The position numbers and the translations under genes were made by a program. The notes beneath the pieces were generated by a model that made no database searches, was not told the DNA's origin, and saw only the letters and a program-made list of their open reading frames with translations. Positions 23,201 to 33,537 of a stretch of DNA of 64,000 bases are shown here, in pieces; position 1 is the first letter of the stretch, and every line of letters begins with the position of its first letter. Source of the stretch: Hordeum vulgare subsp. vulgare (taxonomy: Eukaryota > Streptophyta > Magnoliopsida > Poales > Poaceae); assembly GCF_904849725.1 (NCBI RefSeq), contig NC_058518.1, positions 6,096,147-6,160,146 on the forward strand, written 5' to 3'.

Positions 23201-23990
23201 ATAATTTGTGATAAGTATATGTGCTTGACATATTGTTGATCGGAAGTAATGTAGAATTTCTCTGAAGCATAGAATGTTGTTTGAAAGGAGAGTTTCAAAG
23301 GAAGACGTGGATAGAGCTATTTGAACATTGAGCATCAAGATCTATAGAGATAGATCAAAACGCTTAATAGAACTTTCAATGAAATGCATGCCTTGACAAG
23401 TTTTTGTAGGAGTTCAAAATAGATCAGCAAAGAAGGAGTTCTTGGTTGTGTTGTAAGGTGTGAATTTGAGTAAGACTCAAAACCAGACTACAACAGAAGA
23501 AAGAGAAAGGACGAGGGTCGTCTCCTATGCCTTAGCCATAGACTCTAAAGTATGACATGCTCTGTACCGCACCTAGTGTGTGCCTTGCCACAAGTCTGTT
23601 AAGAGGTACAGGGAGTGATCCAGGATTGAATCACTAAAAAACGGTCAAAGTTATCCTTAGTAAATTAATGAACTAAGGAATTTTTCTCAATTATGGAGGT
23701 GGTTAAGTAGTTCGTCATAAAGGGTTACGTCGATGCAAGCTTTGACACTAATCCGAATAACTCTGAGTAGTAAAATGGATTCGTATAGTAGAGTAGATAT
23801 TTGGAATATTTCCGAATAGCACGTAGTAGCAACATCTATAAGATGACATAAAGATTTGTAAGGTTCACATGGATCTGAAAGGTCGAGAACCGTTGACTAA
23901 AACCTCTCTCACAAGCAAGACGTGATCAAACCCCAGAACCATATGGGTGTTGGATTCGTTAAAATCACATAGTGATGTGAACTAGATTAT
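20240..23990 (+). pseudogene. Degenerate copia gag-pol of the Angela-type element
   Basis: Fragments matching the intact polyprotein at 35736-39305 appear in the right order but in shifting frames. Gag is seen near 20340 (gcagaagacttatgtcctta) and the zinc-knuckle region near 20960 (TKCFCYEGNDH). The protease/integrase junction lies at 21189-21419 (LPSGLVLNLNNCYLV). Integrase follows near 21480-22050 and reverse transcriptase pieces near 22640-23160 (WLEAMKSERGSMYENK). The RNase H part lies near 23700-23950. Multiple stops and small indels mean no protein can be made. It ends in the purine tract aagtgggagac (24003-24013) next to the 3' LTR. Confidence 0.8.
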
Positions 23991-24013
23991 TAACTCTAGT
24001 GGAAGTGGGAGAC

Positions 24014-25846
24014 TGTTGGAAATATGCCCAAGAGGAAATAATAAATTAGTTATTATTATATTTCTTTGTTCATGATTAACGTTTATTATCCATACTATAA
24101 TTGTATTTATTGGAAACATAGATACATGTGTGGATACATAGACAAAACATTGTCCCTATTAAGCCTCTAGTTGACTAGCTCGTTGATCAAAGATGGTCAA
24201 GGTTTCCTGACCATACACAAGTGTTGTCGCTTGATAACGGGATAACATCATTAGGAGAATCATGTGATGGACTAGACCCAAACTATGTACGCAGCATATT
24301 GATCGTGTCATTTTATTGCTATTGTTTGGTGCGTGTCAAGTATTTATTCCTATGACCCTGAGATCATATAACTGACTGGCACCGGAGGAATACCTTGTGT
24401 GTATCAAATGTCACAACGTAACTGGGTGACTATAAAGGTACTCTACAGGTATCTCCGAAGGTGTCCGTTGAGTTAGTATGGATAAAAACTGGGATTTGTC
24501 ACTCCGTGTGACGGAGAGGTATCTCGGGGCCCACTCGGTAATACAACATCACACACAAGCCTTGCAAGCAACGTGACTAAGTGTAAGTCACGGGATCTTG
24601 TATTACAGAACGAGTAAAGGGACTTGCCGGTAACGAGAATTAAATATGTATGCGGATACCGATGATCGAATCTCAGGCAAGTAACATACCGGAGGACAAA
24701 GGGAATGACATACGAGATTATATGAATCCTTGGCACTGAGGTTCAACCGATAAGATCTTCAGAGAATATGTTGGATCCAATATGGACATCCAGGTCCCGC
24801 TATTGGATACTGACCGAGGAGTGTCTCGGGTCATGTCCACATAGTTCTCGAACCCGCAGGGTGTGCACATTTAAGGTTTGATGATGTTTTAGTATAGTTT
24901 AGTTATATGTGTGCTTACCGAATGTTGTTCGGAGTCCCGAATGAGATCACGGACGTCACGAGGGTTTCCGAATGGTCCATAAATGAAGATTGATATATAG
25001 GATGGTTTCATTTGGATACCGGAAAGTTTCGAGCAATTCCGGCAGTGTACCGGGAGTGACGAATGGGTTCCGGGTGTTTACCGGGAGGGGCCCACCCCCA
25101 GGGAGTGAGCCCAAGGCCCTAGGGTGGCGCACCAAGTCCTTATTGGGCTGGCGGAGTCAGCCCAAGAGGGCTATGGTGCCACATAAGAAAATACCAAAAG
25201 AAAAGAAGAAAAAAAGGAAAGAGGGAGGTGGGAAGGAAGAGGAGGACTCCTCCTTCCCAAACCGAATTGGAGGAGGAGTCCTCCTCCTCCTGGCGGCCGG
25301 CGCACCTTGAGGCCCGTGTGCCTCAAGGCTAAGCCCCTCCCCTCCTCCTATATATAGTGGTGGTTTAGGGCTTTTTGAGATACAACTTTGCCACGTGCAA
25401 CTCTAGCCTATTCCACATAGTTTTACCTCTAGATCGGATTTCTGCGGAGCTCGGGCGGAGCCCTGCAGGAGTAGATCATCACCACCACCGGAGTGTCATC
25501 ACGCTGTCGGAGGACTCATCTACTTCTCTGTCTTGCTTGCTGGATCAAGAAGGTCGAGATCGTCATCCACTTGTACGTGTGCTGAACGCGGAGGTGCCGT
25601 CCGTTCAGCGCTAAATCGGGACGGATCGTGGGACGAATCGCGAGTCGGTTCATGGGACGAATCGTGGGACGGTTCGAGGGACGGATCGTGAAGATGTTCC
25701 ACTACATCAATCGCGTTTCTTAACGGTTCCCGCTGAACAATCTACAAGGGTACGTAGATCTAATCACCTCTCGTAGATGGACATCACCATGATAGATCTT
25801 CGTGTGCGTAGGAAAAGTTTTGTTTCCCATGCAACGTTCCCCAACA
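24014..25846 (+). repeat. 3' LTR of Angela-type element
   Basis: 1833 bp; begins TGTTGGAAATATGCCC and ends CCCCAACA. It matches the 5' LTR along its full length with many single-base differences. Confidence 0.92.
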
Positions 25847-25978
25847 AACTCATCTACTACAAAGTGATTTCATTTCTTCGTGTAATCAAATACATCATCA
25901 CATCCATCATCAGAATAGTTGCGGAGAGAAAGTCTTCACTTTTTCTTCGCGTGTGTCCCTTGCTTATTGCGCCATAAC

Positions 25979-28118
25979 CATGGATAATCTTCATCACTTA
26001 ATAGGGTGCTTGGGTCAGCTTTCACTTTGAAGGGAGGAATTTCATGAAACTTGTCATAATCTTTAGACATGTCTGTCTTGCCCTCCACTCCCACGATGTC
26101 TATTTTCCCTGAAAGAACTATGTGGCGCTTTGGCTCATTATATGATGTATTCGCTTCCTTATCTTTTTTCCAGTTTGATAGACATGTCCTTCACATAGAA
26201 AACCTGCACCACATCATTGGCTAGGACGAATGATTCGTCTGTGTACCCAAGATTGTTTAGATCCACTATTGTCATTCCGTACTATGGGTCTACCTGTACC
26301 CCACCTCCTGATAGATTGACCCATTTGCACCAAAACAAAGGGACCATAAAATCATGTCCATAGTCAAGTTCTCATATGTCCACTATGTAACCATAATGTG
26401 TGTCCTTTCCCCTCTTGGTTGCTGCATCAAAGCGGACACCACTGTTTTGGTTGGTACTCTTTTGATCTTGGGCGATCGTGTAAAATGTATTCCCATTTAT
26501 CGCGTACCCTTTGTAAGTGAATACAATCGAAGATGGTCCCCTGGCCAACGAGTACATCTCATCTTCAACAGTGTTGTCCCCCATGAGATGTGTTTGCAAC
26601 CAACTGCCGAAATTCTTTATGTGTTCACATGTAATCCAGTTGTCACACTGCTTCGGCTGTTTGGAGCGTAGAATATTCTTGTGTTCATTGACATACGGGG
26701 TCGCCAAGGTAGAATTCTATAGAATTGTGTACTGTGCTTGAGCTCAAGAATGCCTGTCCCTAAATATTATTGAGTCTGCTCCTAGTGTGCCTTTTCCATT
26801 CAGTCTCCCCTCATACCGTGATTGAGGGAGACCGATCTTCTTAAGGTCAGGAATGAAGTCAACGCAAATCCCAATGACTTCCTCTGTTTGATGGCCCGTG
26901 GAGATGCTTCCTTATGGCCTAGCACGGTTATGAACATATTCATCTAAGACTCCCGTGAACATCTCAAAGAGGAACATATTGTGTAGAAATACAGGGTTCG
27001 GAATGCCAATCTCGTCGACTAGATGAACTAGGACGTGCGTCATGATATTGAAGAAGGATGGTGGGAACACCAGTTCAAAACTGACAAGACATTGCACAAA
27101 ATCACTCTTTAACCTTGGTATGATTTCTGGATTGATTACCTTCTGAGAGATTGCATTGAGGAATGCACATAGCTTCACAATGACTAATCGAACATTTTCC
27201 GGTAGAAGCCCCCTCAATGCAACCGAAAGCAGTTGCGTCATAATCACATGGCAGTCATGAGACTTTAGGTTCTGGAACTTTTTCTCTGCCATATTTATTA
27301 TTCCCTTCATATTGGATGAGAAGCCAGGCGGGACCTTCATACTGAGCAGGCATACAAAGACGATTTCCTTCTCTTCTTTGTTAAGAGAGTAGCTGGCACG
27401 ACCTTCATACTGCTTTGAATGCATGCCGTCTTTTTCGTGCACATGTTGTTGCTCCTCCCGTGCCTCCGATGTATCTTTTGTCTTCCCATACACACCCAAG
27501 AAGCCTAGAAGGTTCACGTAAACATTCTTCGTCACGTGCATCACGTCGATTGTAGAGCGGACCTCTAGGTCTTTCCAATAGTGTAGGTCCCAAAATATAG
27601 ATTTGTTCTTCCACATGGGTGCGCGTCCCTTAGCGTCATTCGGAACAGATTGTTCGCCATGATCCTTTCCAAAGATTACTTGTAAATGATTGACCATATC
27701 AAGTATGTGATCACTAGTACGGAGGGCGGGTTTCTTCCAGTGATCTGCCTCACCTTTGAAATGCTTGCCTTTCTTTCAACATTGATGGTTGGTCGGACGA
27801 AATTGACGATGTCCTAGGTACACATTCTTCCTGCATTTGTCCACATATATACTTTCGGTGTCATCTAAACAATGCGTGCATGCGTGGTATCCCTTGTTTG
27901 TGTGTCCTGAAAGGTTACTGAGAGCAGGCCAATCATTGATGGTTACAAACAGCAATGCATGTAGGTCAAATTCCTGCTGTTTGTGCTCATCCCACACACG
28001 TACACCTTTTCCATTCCACAGGTGTAAAAGTTCTTCAATTAATGGCCTTAGGTACACATCAATGTCATTGTCGGGTTGCTTCGGGTCTTGGATCAGCACT
28101 TGCATCATAATGAACTTC
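25979..28118 (-). pseudogene. CACTA TNP2-type transposase, C-terminal two-thirds
   Basis: Reading leftward from the insertion at 28118, the first block is KRKFIMMQVLIQDPKQP, NDIDVYLRPLIEELLHLW, FDLHALLFVTINDWPALSNL and HACTHCLDDT, a typical TNP2 transposase core. Next, 27697-26912 holds 261 open codons with STIDVMHVTKNV, SLNKEEKEIVFVCLLSMKVP and SHDCHVIMTQLLSVALRGLL. This resembles the DUF4218 domain that follows TNP2. Then 26707-26372 and degenerate sequence down to about 25979 correspond to DUF4216 (YGMTIVDLNNLGYTDESFVL). A nonsense codon near 26283 (VDP-stop-YGMT) and other frame changes show it is inactive. In active elements TNP2 binds the subterminal repeats and cuts at the CACTA ends. 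Confidence 0.8.
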
Positions 28119-28123
28119 CGCTT

Positions 28124-29558
28124 TGAAAGGATCAATATGGTTGACTAGAGGGGGGGTGAATAGGCAACGACCACTTTTTAATTAATCTTAGCAAGTTAAG
28201 GTAAACAACATATGGGTTCACAAATATTACAACAATGGGGTGAACCCTAATGAAGCTAATAACGAGAGCTACTAAGACAAGTAAGAGATAGACGACAACA
28301 TAAGCATACACAAAGTAAAGGTTAGAGATAACCACAAGTGGAACCGATGGATACGAGGATGTGTTACCGAAGTTCCTTCCCTTTGACAGGAAGTACGTCT
28401 CCGTTGGAGCGGTGTGGAGGCACAATGCTCCCCAATAAGCCACTAAGGCCACCGTATTCTCCTCACGCCCTCGCACGATGCAAGGTACCGTGATTCCACT
28501 ATAGGTGCCCTTGAAGGCGGCGACCGAACCTTTACAAACAAGGTTGGGGCAAACTCCACACAAAGCTTGGAGGCTCCCAACAAGACCACGAAGCTTCACC
28601 ACAATGGAATGTGGCTTCGAGGTGACCTCAACCGTCTAGGATGCTCAAACACCCAAGAGTAACAAGATCCGCAAGGGATTGGTGGGGGGATCAACTTTTA
28701 TCTTGGTGGAAGTGTGGATCTAGGCCTTCTCAACCAATCCCTAAAGAATCAACAAGTTTGATTGGCTAGGGAGAGAGATCGGGCACTTTTGAGCTTAGGG
28801 AGCAACAATGGAGCTTGGGAGGGGAAGAGATAAGGTTCCACAGCTAGAAGAACCCTTTATATAGTGGGGGGGGGGGAATCCAACCGTTTTCCCACTCTCA
28901 GCCCGAGTCTAGCGGTACTACCGCTGGATGCAGCGGTACTACCGCTAGCACTCCAGCGGTGCTACGGCTGGCTGCAACGGTACTACCGATGGCCCCTTGG
29001 TAGTGCATAAGTACTACCACCGCCAAGAAAGTCTTCGCAAAAAGGTCCGTCCACGTACAACCACTAGGCAGGCGGTACTAAGCTCCTGGAGCGGTACTAC
29101 CGCTGACCAGGGGCGGTACTACCGCCAGCTAGCGGTACTACCGCTGACTGCAGCGGTACTACCACTAGCACTCCAGCGGTACTACCGCTAGGGCCAGCGG
29201 TACTACCCCTTGGCCCAGCGGTACTACCGCTCAGGGACCATTTGCAAAGAAGAAGGAAACACAAAGGCGGGAGCCACTCCAAAGATGCTGGCAAGGGGAA
29301 AATATGTGAAGTGTGCGCGTGCAAAGATTGATTCCACCCAAACCTTTCCACTATGGTTCCCCTCTTAATAATACAGCTTTCCTATGACTCAAATAAAGAG
29401 AATCGTAGAGAACACCGGCCTTCTGTTCCACAAATGAGGGGGAGAGTCGTCTTCTGCCGTTGACGTGTGTTATCTGAAATCTTAATCACACACGGTTAGT
29501 CCTTTGCGGTACTGTCATCAATCACCAAAATTACTTAGGGATAAACTATGCCCCAACA
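28124..29558 (-). mobile_element. Solo LTR inserted in the transposase ORF
   Basis: 1435 bp. On the - strand it begins TGTTGGGGCATAG at 29558 and ends GATCCTTTCA at 28124, with a perfect target duplication CGCTT at 28119-28123 and 29559-29563. It splits the transposase between NLPPWLCMK and KRKFIMM. A TATA-like ccctttatatagtgg sits near 28851-28866. The sequence looks like a copia LTR, perhaps of the SIRE/Maximus type, but I am not sure of the family. A second, partial copy lies at 33307-33532 and 42296-42853. The 156-codon open frame at 28132-28602 is inside the LTR and is not supported as a gene. Confidence 0.88.
28911..29231. repeat. Array of near-palindromic agcggtactaccgct repeats inside the solo LTR
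   Basis: About a dozen copies of a 15-base word agcggtactaccgct (or gcggtactaccgcc, etc.) separated by 6 to 20 variable bases. The word differs from its own reverse complement at only the centre. It lies upstream of the LTR's TATA-like box, on the side of the U3 region. Confidence 0.8.
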
Positions 29559-29563
29559 CGCTT

Positions 29564-30708
29564 CATGCACAACCAAGGAGGGAGGTTATAGATACATAGA
29601 GTCACGGGTCAGGTGCTGTGATTGCTGCTCTGCTCCCCAAAAGGATTAATGCCATCTGCACTTAAACCAAACCTTACGTTCCTTGCGTCACATGCAAAGC
29701 CCCCCACCTTCTCTCCATTTTTCTCCACTGCAACCCATCAGCGGGTGCTCTCAGCTTCCCATCTTTCTTACGGTCTTCCTTGTGCCATCACATCAACTTG
29801 CCATGCTATTTGTTTCTAAACAAACGTTTCAACCATGGTATTATAGGAGCAGACCTCATCACCTTTGTAGGAACCCTCTTCCTAGGGCGCTCGCCCTCAA
29901 CATCACGAGGGTCATCTTGTATGATCGTATACCACAATGCACCGCATACCGGGCATGCGTTCAAATCCTCGTACTCACCGCGGTAGAGGATGCAGTCATT
30001 AGGGCATGCATGTATCTTCTGAACCTCCAATCCTAGAGGGCAGAGAATCTTCTTTGCTTCGTACGTACTGTGAGGCAATTCGTTATCCTTTGGAAGCTTC
30101 TTCTTCATTATTTCCAGTAGCTTCCTAAATCCCTTGTCAGATAAACCATTCTCTGCCTTCCATTGCACCAATTCCAGTGTGGTGCCGAGCTTTGTGTTGC
30201 CATCTTCGCAATTTGGGTACAACCTTTTTCTGTGATCCTCTAACATGCGGTCGAACTTCAACTTCTCCCTTTCACTTTCGCATTCTCTCTATACATCGAC
30301 AATGACCCGACGAAGATCATCATCGGGCACGTCGTCTGGTGCCTTTTGATATTCAGCTCCCCCCGTTGCAGTGTCACTGTATTCAGGGAACATAGGATCC
30401 GAATAGTTGTCATCATTCTCTTCTTCATTGTCTTCCATCATAACCCCTCTTTCTCCGTGCTTGGTCCAAACATAATAGTGGGGCATGAAACCCTTCTCAA
30501 GCAAGTGGGCGTGAAGGGTTTTCGGGGAAGAGTAATCCTTCGTATTCTCACAGTTAACACATGGACAATACATAAAACCATTCTGCTTGGTTGCCTCAGT
30601 CACACTGAGAAAATTATGCAAGCCCGTAATGTACTCCGAAGTGCGTCGGTCATCGTACATCCCTTGGCAGTTCATATGTATTATGAAATTAAGTATATCA
30701 AAAACCAT
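29564..30708 (-). pseudogene. CACTA TNP2-type transposase, N-terminal third
   Basis: Block 30708-30289 is the Transpos_assoc domain: DRRTSEYITGLHNFLSVTEA, MYCPCVNCENTK and LHAHLLEKGFMPHYYVWTKHGE, followed by an acidic linker. Block 30261-29806 has the zinc-binding-like KIHACPNDCILYRGEYEDL with CPVCGALWY, then the variable region (PTKVMRSAPIIPWLKRLFRN). The frame degenerates after this, but FGLSADGINPFGEQ and IYNLPPWLCMK are still readable up to the target duplication at 29563. The two open blocks lie in different frames (a stop lies between them), so the gene is probably dead. Confidence 0.8.
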
Positions 30709-30852
30709 TGCAGAACATCATGAATAGAGAAATAACCAAATTAATACAAGTTCATCAACACATTAAAACTAAAGTACAGTAGTGATCAAATGTTATTACT
30801 GCAAAAATAAATACTTAAAGTTCATATATAGTTCTCATAAAAGAACATACAA

Positions 30853-31885
30853 CTATGTAAAACATTTAAATGCAACAACAAATGTGATCAAAATCGCAAC
30901 TGAGGTAACAATTGACCCAACAACATAACGATACCAAGCCTCTTTATCAATGGCATATTTTTTAATATTCCTAATCTTCAAGCTAATTGCATACATCTTC
31001 AAGCGTATTGCATCCATCTTCAACCGCATTGCATCCATCTTGATCTTGTGATCATCGACGACAGCAGCAACATGCAACTCCAATTCCATATTCTTCTCCT
31101 CGATTATTTTCAACTTTTTCTTCAAGTAATTGTTTTCTTTTTCAATTAAATTTAACCTCTCGACAACAGGGTCGTTTGGAATTTCCAGTTCACATACCTC
31201 CTAGATAAAAACATCTTTGTCACGTTGGTCGGTATAATTGTCATAAACACTAAATGAAACAAATAGTTATAAAATAAAATATACCACGTCCGAATCATAG
31301 GCCGGACGAGGACCGACATGGGCGGATACCAAAACCATCGGACTATATAATAACAAACAATAATTTTCACACTCAAACTTAATTTTCTTATTTGGTTCTT
31401 TCTTACAATTTGGTTCCCTTTTTGACCATATTTCTTTTCTTCCTCTTTTGACACTCACACTTAATTTTCTTCCCTTTGTGACATTTCTGTCAGTTTTTGC
31501 AACTAACACCATTAAATGTGAGATGATAGGTCCATTTTTTTAAACGATCAATTGTGTATGAACATAATGTTGCATTTTGAGAAATCAAGAAAAGAAAGGA
31601 TAAGAGAGGCACTTACCCTTCTAGCCATGCTGGTGTAGTTGCATCCGAGGCCGCTGCACCATTGTCGCAGCCCTCCAGCACCGCATCTCGACCATCATTC
31701 GCCGCACCGTAATGGCCGCTCTCCGACACCGCGCCTCCACCATCCGCCGTCTTCCCGTCATGATCGTCGTTCGCCTCCCTGCCATGGTCGCCCAAGGTGG
31801 AGACCGATGCAGCTCCGTCCACACCCTCCTCCTCTGCACCGTCCATCCCACCAGCCGTGGCACGGTTGGCTGCATCCTCCTTCAT
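30853..31885 (-). pseudogene. Multi-exon CACTA-associated ORF with coiled coil and C-terminal membrane segment
   Basis: The first exon starts ATG at 31885 and encodes an acidic Gly/Ala/Asp-rich segment ending TPAWLEG, with a GTAAGT donor at 31616. A middle exon near 31500-31300 encodes a basic segment with GRKLSVSVKRGRKE and ends near GPRPAYDSDV. The last exon begins EVCELEIPNDPVVERLNLI near 31200 and runs through a long amphipathic coiled coil to KYAIDKEAWYRYVV, then a hydrophobic stretch (GSIVTSVAILITFVVAF), and stops at 30853. The coiled coil contains a 21-bp tandem repeat in DNA (near 30985-31040; KMDAIRLKM-type heptads). It lies in the same direction and just upstream of the transposase. 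I do not know its function. Exon joins in the middle are tentative. Confidence 0.5.
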
Positions 31886-32190
31886 CTTCTGGTGTGATTT
31901 GGGCGGTCGGAACTAGGGTTAGGGACGAGGGAATCGGGATCATGAGACAATCGGGAGAATGGATAAGGGGATCGGGATCCAGTGTATCGCACAGTTCGAT
32001 CAACAGGGTACTAAACGAGGGGTAAAAAGGACTTCTCAAGTCGCAGTTAACGATGGAACCAACAAAAACTGACGGAAGTGTCAAGGGAGGAAGAAAATGA
32101 AGTTATGGTGTCAAAAAGGGAAAAATAAAAAATTTAGGATAAAAAAGGGAGCCAGATTTTAAGAAAGGGTCAAATAAGGAATGCTCTCTA
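31886..32190. other. Upstream part of CACTA 3
   Basis: Contains no gene. It is purine-rich on the + strand toward the right and stops being recognisable where the truncated LTR starts. Confidence 0.35.
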
Positions 32191-33306
32191 AGCAAATAGG
32201 CCGACTCCCACCTGCACCTACTACTATTATTCCACTTCAAGGGCGTTTCTATGATTGCCTCTCTACGTATTAAGTTCATGACAAACAGAGTAATGCTTCA
32301 ACAACGATGACATGATGTATACAAAGTAAACTCAATCAATATGAATAAACCCCATCATTTTATCCTTATTAGCAACAACACAAAGACATATCTTGTCCCC
32401 TTCGATCACTAGGATATAGTAACCCGTCAGGCTGAACCCACTACAAGGCACCCCTCTCACTGAAGAACTATCAATCTACTTGGCCAAAGCAATTCAATAG
32501 ATAGGAGAGATTTACGAAGCTATGATGATCATGCAATAAAGAATCATAATAACGAGGGGTGACTCAAATACTTTTCATGAATAATCTGAACATAAACTCA
32601 TAATTCATCGGATCCCAACAAACGCACCATACAAAAGTATTACATCGGATGGATCAAAGCGAAGATGTGATGATCCTTTGTATTGAAGATCAAAAGAGAG
32701 AGGGATAGCCATCTAGGTACTAACTACGGGCCCGTAGGTTTGTGGCCAACTACTAGATCACACATCATCATGAGGGCAGCAAGGTTGATGAAGAGGCCCT
32801 CCGTGATCAATCCCCCCCTCCGACAGGGTGCCGAAACAGAGCTCCAGATGAGATCGCCACGGAACAAAGACTTGCGGCGGCGGAAAAAGTGTTTTGCGAT
32901 GTCCTTTTGGGTTTTTGAAATATATGTGAATTTATAGGCCAGAGAACGAAGGTAGGAGGGCCACCACGGAGGGACAAACCATGAGGGCACGCCGACCCCC
33001 CGGTCGCGCCCATTTGGCTTGTGCCTCCCTCGTGTGGTCTCCGCTCTTCTCCTGAGGATTCCAGGTTTTCTTTTGGTGTAGAAAAAATGACAAAAAAGTT
33101 TTGGGGCAGTTGGATTACGTTTGGTACTATAAACCTGAAAAGTAAAAAACACGTAGAAAACAACAACTGGCACTAGGCACTTGGTTAATATGTTAGTGCT
33201 AAAAAATATTATAAATTGGTAAGTTATTACTCAAAAAGTATCCTAGAATGATAACATAATAGCATGGAACAATAAAAAAAATTATACATACGTTGGAGAT
33301 GTATCA
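32190..33306 (-). repeat. Truncated gypsy LTR, related to the 18168-19691 solo LTR
   Basis: On the - strand it begins TGATACATCTCCAACG at 33306. It matches the family down to about the ctactactattattcca segment near 32217 and then stops; the last 400 or so bases of a full LTR are missing. No target duplication can be seen because one end was lost. Confidence 0.75.
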
Positions 33307-33532
33307 CGTATATCCGAGCAGAATGACTTAACAATTGTATTCTTCTTCCCACTATATAAGCGAGTCTTCTTCCTCCAAGTTGACTCACCTCTTTTCCCCA
33401 AATCTCCATTGTTGCTCCTAAGCTCATTTTCGCACGATCTCCCTCCCTAGCCATCAAATCATGTTGATGCTCTAGGGTTTGGATGAGAAGGCCTCGGTCT
33501 ACACTTCCAGCAAGAAAAAAATGATTCCCCCA
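33307..33532 (+). repeat. LTR fragment related to the 28124-29558 solo LTR, left part
   Basis: Includes the TATA-like cactatataagcgag at 33351 and ctccattgttgctcctaagc, both matching the - strand of the 28124-29558 LTR. It is cut by the young copia at 33537 and continues at 42296. Its own start is missing. Confidence 0.7.
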
Positions 33533-33537
33533 TTAAT

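Larger units (their letters stand above)
15597..25846 (+). mobile_element. Angela/WIS/BARE1-type copia retrotransposon, decayed, with nested solo LTR
   Basis: The LTRs are 15597-17431 and 24014-25846, with a perfect target duplication AACTC at 15592-15596 and 25847-25851. The LTR start TGTTGGAAATATGCCC is diagnostic of the Angela/WIS/BARE1 group. The element runs on the + strand. Its gag-pol is full of stops and frameshifts, and a gypsy solo LTR lies in the 5' noncoding part. The LTR sequences differ at many more places than those of the copia at 33538-42290, so this is the older insertion. It landed inside a CACTA subterminal tandem repeat. Confidence 0.92.
25852..32190 (-). mobile_element. 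CACTA (En/Spm) DNA transposon 3, - strand, interrupted
   Basis: On the - strand it carries a coiled-coil/membrane ORF (31885-30853) and then a TNP2-type transposase (30708 to about 25979). The tandem repeats at 15069-15591 and 25852 onward are its left-hand subterminal part, split by the Angela element. The right end is lost where a truncated gypsy LTR begins near 32190. No terminal CACTA sequence was found at either end. Confidence 0.75.

Noticed and set aside
28132..28602. 156-codon - strand frame, and its relative at 42338-42658
   Set aside because: Both lie wholly inside copies of the same LTR and use its U5/R-side sequence; no known domain. A repeated LTR sequence with an accidental frame is the simpler view.
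28911..29231. CRISPR-like regular repeat with spacers
   Set aside because: The genome is a plant, the repeat is a 15-base near-palindrome with short irregular spacers, it lies inside an LTR, and no cas genes exist.
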